DNA of 5,727 bases from the NCBI GenBank assembly GCA_025965635.1, contig JAOPWO010000305.1, positions 1 through 5,727 on the forward strand, read 5' to 3'. The notes beneath the pieces were generated by a model. The model made no database searches. It worked only from the letters and a program-made list of their open reading frames with translations, and was not told the DNA's origin. Shown one piece after another: positions 1 to 4,569 of the stretch. Origin of the DNA: Modestobacter sp. (GTDB taxonomy: Bacteria > Actinomycetota > Actinomycetes > Mycobacteriales > Geodermatophilaceae). Position 1 is the stretch's first letter. Each line of letters starts with the position of its first letter. The translations under genes were made by a program, and so were the position numbers.

Positions 1-1
1 G

Positions 2-149
2 GCCGCCGGCCGCGCCCACCGCGGCCGGCCGTTCGCGATCACCCGCACCGAGGCCGGCATCGACCTGCTGCGCCCCGCCCGGGAAGCACGGCACCACGAC
101 CACATCGGCGCCCCCCACCGCACGATCACTGATCGCCTACGACCACTGA
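2..149 (+). pseudogene. Remnant of an IS982-type transposase, C-terminal end only
   Basis: The frame beginning at position 2 reads ..PFAITRTEAGIDLLRPARE.. and then HHDHIGAP. The neighbouring frame then reads RSLIAYDH and stops at 147-149. From memory of the family, actinobacterial IS982 transposases have a late 'LxRPxR' strand and end in a 'WHN..x-GAP-x-x-RSLIAYDH' type tail, so both pieces fit the last part of such a protein. Two lesions are visible. The stretch of roughly 60-70 residues normally lying between the LLRPAR strand and the tail is absent. The frame also changes at the six-C run at 111-116: removing one C gives a continuous GAPTARSLIAYDH reading. No intact catalytic core or terminal inverted repeat can be seen, and the left part is cut by the window edge. 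Family assignment rests on remembered motifs only. It is not expected to be functional. Confidence 0.55.
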
Positions 150-167
150 CCCGGGGAATCGGTCATC

Positions 168-1160
168 TCAGACGCGGCGACGAACGCGGAGAACGGGCTT
201 GCCCGGCCCCCGCTCCGGGGAATCGACGTAGGCGTGTGCAGCGGCGACGTCCTCGAAATCGAAGACCCGGTCGACGAGCGGCGCGAATGCCCCGGCCGCG
301 AGACCGGCGCGGACGAAGTGCTCCCCGCGACGCAGGGCCGCGGGATCCGTGGTGATCTCGTGCACGCGGTAGCGGCGGAGCCACACCGGCGAGTATCCGC
401 CCGCCGGGAGAGGCGTCGGCTGCCCGGACAGGTCACCATGCACGATCACCGTGGCGTTCCGCGCGCAGGCCCGGACGACCTCCGCCACCTGCGGGCCCCC
501 GACCGCATCGAGGACCAGGTCGGCGCCGTGGCCGTCGGTCAGCGTGCCGATCCCACCGACCAGATCGTCGTCGGTGATCACGCCGTCGGCCCCCGCGTCG
601 AGCAGTGCCTGGCGGTGGCGTACCGACGGTGTGGTCGCGAGTGGGACCGCTCCGAGGTAGCGCAGCACCTGCAGGGCGGCCATGCCGATGCTGTTGGCTG
701 CCCCGGTGACCACCACCCGGTCGCCGGGCCGGACCCGCACCACCTCCTGCACCATCCCGTAGACCGTCAGGTACGGCATCCAGATCGCCGCGCCGGCGAT
801 GGCGTCCATCCCCTCGGGCCGGGCGACGAGTGCGGCAGCCGGGACCACAGCCTCCTCCGCGTAGACGGGGTAGTCGTTCTGCGAGAAGGCGGGCACGACG
901 CTGACGGTGTCCCCGCGCCGCCACCTCTCGACCCCCGGGCCCACCTCGAGGACCTCGCCGGACGCCTCCGTGCCCAGCCCGGCAGGCAGGACAGGCTGTT
1001 CGACATAGGTTCCTCGGCGGAAGTTCACCTCGGCACGGTTGAGCCCGATGGCGTCAACCCGGATACGTACCTCGCCAGGTCCTACTGGGCGCAGTGCGAC
1101 GTCCTCGACGCGGAGCACCTCGGGCCCGCCAGTCGCATGGAACCTGATGGAACGCACCAT
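168..1160 (-). CDS. Zinc-independent MDR dehydrogenase / quinone-oxidoreductase-like protein
   Basis: This 330-residue protein has the layout of the medium-chain dehydrogenase/reductase superfamily. A GroES-like N-terminal domain covers about residues 1-125, including GLNRAE at 39-44 and LGTEASGEV at 62-70. A Rossmann domain follows, with GDRVVVTGAANSIG at 146-159 serving as the nucleotide-binding loop, usually for NADPH in this group. The cysteine and histidine ligands of zinc-dependent alcohol dehydrogenases are not seen, which favours the quinone oxidoreductase/enoyl reductase branch. The substrate cannot be told; a soluble NAD(P)H-dependent reductase is the safe call. The length of 330 is normal for the family. 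The ATG at 1160 is chosen because MVRSIRFHATGG matches the usual start of such proteins and a TANNNT box lies 7 bp upstream; the GTG at 1190 would add ten atypical residues. The gene stands alone, convergent with the IS remnant and divergent from the HAD gene, so context does not reveal a pathway. Confidence 0.9.
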   Translation of the reverse strand: MVRSIRFHATGGPEVLRVEDVALRPVGPGEVRIRVDAIGLNRAEVNFRRGTYVEQPVLPAGLGTEASGEVLEVGPGVERWRRGDTVSVVPAFSQNDYPVYAEEAVVPAAALVARPEGMDAIAGAAIWMPYLTVYGMVQEVVRVRPGDRVVVTGAANSIGMAALQVLRYLGAVPLATTPSVRHRQALLDAGADGVITDDDLVGGIGTLTDGHGADLVLDAVGGPQVAEVVRACARNATVIVHGDLSGQPTPLPAGGYSPVWLRRYRVHEITTDPAALRRGEHFVRAGLAAGAFAPLVDRVFDFEDVAAAHAYVDSPERGPGKPVLRVRRRV

Positions 1161-1167
1161 GATCGAC

Positions 1168-1173
1168 AACGTA
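1168..1173 (-). promoter_or_regulatory. Candidate -10 box of the MDR gene, implying a leaderless mRNA
   Basis: On the minus strand TACGTT fits the actinobacterial TANNNT -10 pattern and ends 7 bases before the ATG at 1160. Transcription would therefore begin at or next to the start codon. No Shine-Dalgarno sequence is visible upstream of that ATG, which agrees with a leaderless mRNA. No recognisable -35 box is present. Confidence 0.45.
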
Positions 1174-1180
1174 CCGGGCG

Positions 1181-1197
1181 CCCCGGGCACGCCGGGG
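1181..1197. repeat. GC-rich inverted repeat over the -35 region of the MDR gene
   Basis: CCCCGG at 1181-1186 and CCGGGG at 1192-1197 are perfect 6-bp arms around GCACG. The repeat starts 7 bases upstream of the candidate -10 box, so it spans the spacer/-35 area where a repressor or activator would sit. Such GC-only arms arise easily by chance in this genome, so an operator role is only a possibility. Confidence 0.3.
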
Positions 1198-1453
1198 GCC
1201 GGAAGACCTGCCCGGGGCTGCGACGAGCAGGAGCCCCGTTCGTCTTCGTGCTCGGGCTTGGTGCCCGACCCGTGGGACTCCTCGGGACGTCGTGGACGTC
1301 GGCCTGCCGGTGCGGGACTCGCTCGTCGGGGTCCGGGCGCAGCTGCCGAGGCTCACGACGACCGGCCCCGCGCGGACGCGGCCGGCGCTGGATCCTCCGG
1401 CGGCCTCCCGTGCTGATGCGATCCGTCGTGCATCGTCCGGGATCATCCGTGGT
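1198..1453. other. Divergent spacer without a convincing gene
   Basis: Between the MDR promoter and the HAD gene I find no protein that looks real, no tRNA and no clear terminator. The frame used by the HAD gene stays open upstream to at least a GTG at 1292. From about 1286 to 1384 nearly all of its codons end in G or C, but after that the bias fades (GAT, CCT, CGT, GCT, GCA) until the HAD gene begins. This could be a gene scrap or chance. GACGTC occurs twice, at 1286-1291 and 1295-1300. No clear TANNNT box is seen shortly upstream of the HAD gene. Confidence 0.5.
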
Positions 1454-2203
1454 GTGCAGCCGCTGTGTACCGGGAGCCGAGTAGCCGAAGGAGCCGGGAT
1501 CATCACGCCGAACGCCCTCGCCGCAGTCCTGTTCGACATGGACGGCACGCTCGTGGAGACCGAGCAGTACTGGGGCGAGGGGTTGTTCGCCCTGGCCCGG
1601 GAGCTCGGCGGCAGCATGTCCGCGGCTGCCCGGGAGCGGACCGTCGGGACGTCGATGCTGATCGCGATGGAGATCCTGTACGCCGAACTGGGGACCACCC
1701 GCACGGACGCCGAGCTGGAGCGTGACGTCCGCTGGGTCGAGGACCGGACGGCCGCCCTGATGGCCGCCGGTGGGATCGAGTGGCGCCCTGGCGCGCGGGA
1801 GCTCCTGGTCGCCGTCCGGGACGCCGGCGTACCGACGGCGCTGGTGACGACGACGCCGCGCCGGCTGGCTGCCCTGGTGCTGCAGCGCATCACCGACGAC
1901 CTGGGCGGCGACCCCTTCGGCACCACCGTCTGCGGCGACGAGGCGCCGGCGCGCAAGCCCGACCCGGCGCCCTACCTGCAGGCGATGACCACCCTGGACG
2001 TCGAGCCGGCCGGGTGCCTGGTGATCGAGGATTCGCGCGTCGGCGTCGCCGCCGGGCTCGCGGCCGGTGCCGGCGTGCTGGGTGTGCCGTCACTACAGCC
2101 GCTGGAGCCACGGGACGGGCTGACGGTGCGGTCGTCCCTCACCGGGCTCACCCCCGCCCACCTGACCGAGCTGCTGGCCCAGCGGGCCGGCGCCGGCGCC
2201 TGA
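1454..2203 (+). CDS. HAD-superfamily hydrolase (subfamily IA, phosphatase/phosphoglucomutase-like)
   Basis: All four HAD motifs are present. Numbered from the GTG at 1454: motif I is DMDGT with nucleophile D28 and acid/base D30; motif II is the VTTTP threonine run starting at T132; motif III is K168 in RKPDP; motif IV is E192-D193 in VIEDS. A helical cap domain lies between motifs I and II, about residues 36-110, as in subfamily IA enzymes such as phosphoglycolate phosphatase and beta-phosphoglucomutase. The protein should dephosphorylate, or transfer phosphate on, a small cytoplasmic metabolite through an aspartyl-phosphate; the substrate is not readable. The start is uncertain. GTG 1454 is the nearest canonical start upstream of motif I and gives 249 residues, but it has no ribosome-binding site. 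An AAGGAG at 1488-1493 instead points to ATC at 1502 (233 residues), which would put motif I at the usual distance from the N-terminus. The next ATG lies inside motif I and cannot be the start. The gene is convergent with the nuclease gene. Confidence 0.88.
   Translation: MQPLCTGSRVAEGAGIITPNALAAVLFDMDGTLVETEQYWGEGLFALARELGGSMSAAARERTVGTSMLIAMEILYAELGTTRTDAELERDVRWVEDRTAALMAAGGIEWRPGARELLVAVRDAGVPTALVTTTPRRLAALVLQRITDDLGGDPFGTTVCGDEAPARKPDPAPYLQAMTTLDVEPAGCLVIEDSRVGVAAGLAAGAGVLGVPSLQPLEPRDGLTVRSSLTGLTPAHLTELLAQRAGAGA
1488..1493 (+). promoter_or_regulatory. Strong Shine-Dalgarno inside the annotated HAD N-terminus
   Basis: AAGGAG is the best ribosome-binding sequence near this gene. It is followed after 8 bases by ATC at 1502 (after 5 bases by ATC at 1499), in frame with the HAD motifs. 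No ATG, GTG or TTG lies at a workable distance. This suggests that translation really begins here, either at a non-standard AUC codon or at a codon that used to be, or should read, ATG. Confidence 0.5.
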
Positions 2204-2272
2204 CCTGCGGTCGCCGCCCGGTCCGGCGCGGGGAGAGCTCACCGCCGGGCTCGGTCGCTGCCCAGCCGTCAA

Positions 2273-2312
2273 CGGTGGCCCCGCACCGAGGTGATCGGTG
2301 GCCCCGACACCG
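2273..2312. repeat. Tandem near-identical hairpins in the convergent spacer
   Basis: CGGTGGCCCCG occurs at 2273-2283 and again at 2296-2306. Each copy is followed by CACCG, so each can fold as a CGGTG/CACCG stem of 5 bp (arms 2273-2277 with 2284-2288, and 2296-2300 with 2308-2312). The inner arms 2284-2288 and 2296-2300 can also pair with each other. The position between the 3' ends of the HAD and nuclease genes suits a bidirectional transcription end, but there is no T-rich tail, so an intrinsic terminator is not certain. Confidence 0.35.
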
Positions 2313-2390
2313 CGACCGCCGGCCCGGTGCCCGCTGAGGGGGCGACGCCACGGACCTCGGGCGTGCCCGGACTGGGCCGCGCGGCGGACA

Positions 2391-3392
2391 TCAGTCGGCG
2401 ACGGCGATCGGCAGCGCGGTGCGCCAACCGGCCGCGGCGGCGGCGTCGACAGGGAAGGGCGGGGGAGTGCCCCCGAAGGCCGGGCACAGCGCCTGGTGGT
2501 CGCACCAGCCGCAGAGCCGGCTCTTGTTCGGCCGGAAGTCGGCGGTGGCCACCGCCCGCTCGATCGCCGCCCAGATGGCCAGCAGGGTGCGCTCGAAGCG
2601 CCGCAGCTCGGCTTCGTCGGGGGCGTAGGTGAGCACGTCGCCGTCGCCCAGGTACATCAGCTTGAGCTGGGCGGCGATCACCCCGCGGGTGCGCCAGAGC
2701 ACCAGCGCGTAGAACTTCATCTGGAACAGCGCCTTGGCCTCGAAGGTCTCCCTCGGCACGGACCCGGTCTTGTAGTCGACCACCCGCAGGGCGCCGCTCG
2801 GCGCGACGTCCAGCCGGTCGACGTACCCGCGCAGCAGCAGGCCGTCGGGGAGGGTGACCTCGACCAGCTCCTCCCGGCCGTGCGGCTGGATCCGGGTCGG
2901 GTCCTCGAGGGCGAAGTACGTCTCCACCAGCGTGCCGGCCGAGGCCAGCCACGCCTCGAGGTCGGCCGCCGTGCCCCCGGCCGGGACATCGGCCGCGCCG
3001 TCGGTGGGTGCGGCCCCGTCGGTGGGTGCGGCCCCGTCGGTGGGTGCGGTCGGGAAGAGCTCGGCGACGCCGGGCTCCTCGCGCAGCTCCGCCCAGGCCG
3101 GCTCGATCAGCGCGCGCGCCGCCCCGACGGTGCGCTCGGCGGCCGGCAGGTCGTAGAGCCGTTCGAGCACCGCGTGCACCAGCGTGCCGCGCACGGCCGC
3201 GGGTGACTTGCGCTCGGGCAGCCGGTCGATGGTGCGGAACCGGTAGAGCAGCGGGCAGGACTTGAAGTCCGCGGCCCGCGAGGGGGACAGCGACGGCCGC
3301 CGGGGCGCGGTGTCGACGGCCGACGTCCGGGCCGGGGCTCCGGCCGCCGACGCCGCTCCCGCCGACGGGTCCGTCTCGAGGATCGACGTCAT
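2391..3392 (-). CDS. Standalone RecB/AddB-like PD-(D/E)XK nuclease with a predicted 4Fe-4S cluster
   Basis: This 333-residue protein has the nuclease domain of the RecB/Cas4/AddB family without a helicase. LSPSRAADFKSCPLLYRF at 35-52 holds C46. GTLVHAVLE at 69-77 carries the conserved histidine H73. GYVDRLD at 189-195 supplies a metal-binding aspartate (D192). VVDYKTG at 204-210 is the D-x-K core (D206, K208), and QMKFY at 224-228 is the QxxxY motif. C294, C297 and C303 near the C-terminus, with C46, give the C-x247-C-x2-C-x5-C spacing expected for an AddB-type 4Fe-4S cluster that clamps the two ends of the domain. A DNA exonuclease or endonuclease role in repair is likely. All catalytic residues are present, so it should be active. 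The M. tuberculosis counterpart is, to my knowledge, the Rv2119-type protein, also next to trmI. Residues 116-133 are a triplicated APTDGA linker. The start is ATG 3392, with a -10-like box 6 bases upstream and no Shine-Dalgarno. It is divergent from trmI. Confidence 0.9.
   Translation of the reverse strand: MTSILETDPSAGAASAAGAPARTSAVDTAPRRPSLSPSRAADFKSCPLLYRFRTIDRLPERKSPAAVRGTLVHAVLERLYDLPAAERTVGAARALIEPAWAELREEPGVAELFPTAPTDGAAPTDGAAPTDGAADVPAGGTAADLEAWLASAGTLVETYFALEDPTRIQPHGREELVEVTLPDGLLLRGYVDRLDVAPSGALRVVDYKTGSVPRETFEAKALFQMKFYALVLWRTRGVIAAQLKLMYLGDGDVLTYAPDEAELRRFERTLLAIWAAIERAVATADFRPNKSRLCGWCDHQALCPAFGGTPPPFPVDAAAAAGWRTALPIAVAD
2998..3051. repeat. Three tandem 18-bp repeats inside the nuclease gene
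   Basis: The unit CCGTCGGTGGGTGCGGCC repeats with an exact period of 18 bp, starting at 2998, 3016 and 3034. The third copy differs only near its last base. Because 18 is a multiple of three it encodes APTDGA three times in the nuclease (residues about 116-133), in a Pro/Ala/Gly/Asp-rich stretch between conserved blocks. This is a typical site for copy-number change by slipped replication without a frameshift. Confidence 0.9.
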
Positions 3393-3398
3393 GGGACG

Positions 3399-3404
3399 AG
3401 GCTA
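3399..3404 (-). promoter_or_regulatory. Candidate -10 box of the nuclease gene, leaderless
   Basis: On the minus strand TAGCCT fits TANNNT and ends 6 bases before the ATG at 3392, the normal distance from a -10 box to the transcription start. No Shine-Dalgarno precedes the ATG. A -35 element would fall near 3422-3427, overlapping the palindrome at 3425-3440, and is not recognisable as TTGACA. Confidence 0.45.
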
Positions 3405-3424
3405 GGTCGGCCCACCGACAGTTC

Positions 3425-3440
3425 CCGGTGTGCACGCCGG
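3425..3440. promoter_or_regulatory. 16-bp palindrome between divergent promoters, candidate operator
   Basis: CCGGTGTGCACGCCGG is a 16-bp inverted repeat with a single imperfect base pair (T/G at positions 5 and 12). It lies 20 bp from the nuclease -10 box and 22 bp from the trmI -10 box, where the -35 elements of both would be, so one bound dimer could affect both genes. A near copy (14 of 16 identical) is found upstream of arc at 4474-4489. No regulator family is recognised for it. Confidence 0.4.
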
Positions 3441-3462
3441 GAGCGGCGAGGATCGCCGTCCG

Positions 3463-3468
3463 TACCCT
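3463..3468 (+). promoter_or_regulatory. Candidate -10 box of trmI, leaderless
   Basis: TACCCT fits TANNNT and ends 8 bases before the GTG at 3477, so the transcript could begin on the start codon itself. No Shine-Dalgarno lies in the preceding 15 bases. The -35 region is not consensus. Confidence 0.4.
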
Positions 3469-3476
3469 GTCCGTAC

Positions 3477-4430
3477 GTGAGCGACGAGCAGCAGGACACG
3501 ATCGAGCAGGTCCCCCCGGTGGCCGCCCCCACAGCGACCGAGGTGCCCACCGACGCTCCGCTCGAGGTCGTGGTCGCCGGCGTGCCGGCGCTCCCCGCCG
3601 AGCCGGTGGAGGGTGCCTTCGTCGTCGGCGACCGGGTGCAGCTCACCGACCCGAAGGGCCGCCACCACACGGTCGTCCTGACGCCGGGCAAGGAGTTCCA
3701 CACGCACCGCGGGGCGATCAGCCACGACGCGCTGATCGGTGCACCGGAGGGGTCCGTCGTCCACTCGACGGCGAACACCGGCTACCTGGCGCTGCGCCCG
3801 CTGCTGGCCGACTTCGTGCTCTCCATGCCCCGCGGCGCCCAGGTCATCTACCCCAAGGACGCCGCGCAGATCGTCGGCTTCGGCGACATCGGTCCCGGCA
3901 TGCGGGTGCTGGAGGCCGGTGCCGGGTCCGGGGCGCTGACCTGCTCGCTGCTGCGGGCGGTCGGGGAGCACGGCACGCTGACCAGCTACGAGCGGCGCGA
4001 GGACTTCGCCGACGTCGCCCGCGGCAACGTCGGGGCGTTCTTCGGCGAGGTGCCGGCCAACTGGTCGCTGCGGCTCGGTGACCTGGCCCAGCACCCGGCC
4101 GAGGAGGTCGTGGACCGCGTCGTCCTGGACATGCTCGAGCCGTGGGCCGTGCTGCCCACGGTCGCCGCAGCGCTGCGGCCCGGTGGGGTGCTCGTCGGCT
4201 ACGTGGCGACGACGACCCAGCTGTCCACCTACGTGGAGGCGCTGCGGGCGCAGGGCGTGTGGACCGAGCCGTACTCCTGGGAGACGCTGCTGCGGCCGTG
4301 GCACGCCGAGGGCCTGGCCGTCCGGCCCGAGCACCGGATGGTCGCCCACACCGCGTTCCTGGTGACCGCCCGGCGGCTGGCCGAGGGTGCCGTCGCCCCC
4401 ATGCGCCAGCGCCGCAAGAAGCTCGCCTGA
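3477..4430 (+). CDS. trmI: tRNA (adenine-58-N1)-methyltransferase TrmI
   Basis: TrmI uses S-adenosylmethionine to make 1-methyladenosine at position 58 in the T-loop of tRNA, which stabilises tRNA folding; the bacterial enzyme is a homotetramer in the cytoplasm. The 317-residue product matches the family along its length. VGDRVQLTDPKGRHHTVVLTPG at about 50-71 begins the small N-terminal domain, followed by FHTHRGAISHDALIG at 74-88 and MPRGAQVIYPKDAAQIV at 117-133. The SAM-binding motif EAGAGSG is at 146-152, YERRED with the ribose-binding acid E171 at 171-176, and the catalytic-region DMLEPW at 218-223. It closely resembles the M. tuberculosis Rv2118c type. It is longer by about 40 residues at the N-terminus, an acidic Pro/Ala/Thr-rich stretch likely to be disordered. 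GTG 3477 is chosen because a -10-like box sits just upstream; a shorter start at GTG 3606 cannot be excluded. The gene is divergent from the nuclease and upstream of arc in the same direction. Confidence 0.95.
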   Translation: MSDEQQDTIEQVPPVAAPTATEVPTDAPLEVVVAGVPALPAEPVEGAFVVGDRVQLTDPKGRHHTVVLTPGKEFHTHRGAISHDALIGAPEGSVVHSTANTGYLALRPLLADFVLSMPRGAQVIYPKDAAQIVGFGDIGPGMRVLEAGAGSGALTCSLLRAVGEHGTLTSYERREDFADVARGNVGAFFGEVPANWSLRLGDLAQHPAEEVVDRVVLDMLEPWAVLPTVAAALRPGGVLVGYVATTTQLSTYVEALRAQGVWTEPYSWETLLRPWHAEGLAVRPEHRMVAHTAFLVTARRLAEGAVAPMRQRRKKLA

Positions 4431-4451
4431 CCCCGGAGGTGTCGCTCCCGT

Positions 4452-4472
4452 GTCATCGGGATGACGTCGGGA
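4452..4472. repeat. Small hairpin and direct repeat after trmI
   Basis: GTCAT at 4452-4456 and ATGAC at 4461-4465 form a 5-bp stem around CGGG, extendable by wobble pairs. TCGGGA occurs at 4456-4461 and again at 4467-4472, one helical turn apart. The hairpin begins 21 bases after the trmI stop. It lacks a T-tract, so it is at best a weak terminator; it could equally be part of the arc control region. Confidence 0.25.
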
Positions 4473-4473
4473 C

Positions 4474-4489
4474 CCGGTGCGCACACCGG
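4474..4489. promoter_or_regulatory. 16-bp palindrome upstream of arc, candidate operator
   Basis: CCGGTGCGCACACCGG has perfect 6-bp arms (CCGGTG, CACCGG) around CGCA. It matches the palindrome at 3425-3440 at 14 of 16 positions and lies about 35 bp upstream of the arc -10-like box. A related single half-site occurs at 4512-4525, where GTTCCCGGCGTGTA resembles GTTCCCGGTGTGCA at 3421-3434. As RNA it could also form a short hairpin between trmI and arc. Confidence 0.4.
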
Positions 4490-4523
4490 TCGCGTGGGCT
4501 GCGGCACGGTCGTTCCCGGCGTG

Positions 4524-4531
4524 TATAGATT
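4524..4531 (+). promoter_or_regulatory. Candidate -10 box of arc
   Basis: TATAGATT is the most AT-rich stretch in the trmI-arc spacer and contains TAGATT, a TANNNT match. Transcription would start near 4537, giving a leader of about 30 bases that carries the ribosome-binding site. No clear -35 box is seen, which may indicate an activator-dependent or extended -10 promoter. Confidence 0.45.
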
Positions 4532-4558
4532 GGCTTCCTGGCTCCCCCCGATGGCTGT

Positions 4559-4563
4559 GGAGG
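4559..4563 (+). promoter_or_regulatory. Ribosome-binding site of arc
   Basis: GGAGG ends 6 bases before the ATG at 4570 and fixes that start. The out-of-frame ATG at 4551 opens only a short reading frame. Confidence 0.75.
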
Positions 4564-4569
4564 TGCGCG

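Noticed and set aside
151..225. An 11-bp direct repeat CCGGGGAATCG at 151-161 and 215-225, considered as an insertion or attachment-site duplication
   Set aside because: The second copy lies inside the MDR coding sequence (DSPE codons) and no element lies between the copies, so chance or minor duplication is more likely.
234..1484. A 416-codon open frame on the + strand across the MDR gene
   Set aside because: It is antisense to a well-supported MDR protein, its product is rich in Arg/His/Gly/Pro with no motifs, and such frames are common in GC-rich DNA.
1054..1956. A 300-codon open frame on the - strand across the spacer and the HAD gene
   Set aside because: It runs opposite to the conserved HAD motifs and its Ser/Arg/Pro-rich product shows no family features.
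2358..2369. CGGGCGTGCCCG, considered as a terminator of the nuclease gene
   Set aside because: The loop would be only 2-4 bases, the stem is short and no T-tract follows.
2269..3435. A 388-codon open frame on the - strand overlapping the nuclease gene in another frame
   Set aside because: The nuclease frame carries all the PD-(D/E)XK and Fe-S motifs; this one is Arg/Ala/Gly-rich shadow sequence.
3402..4484. A 360-codon open frame antisense to trmI
   Set aside because: It is low-complexity shadow sequence opposite a gene with complete TrmI motifs.
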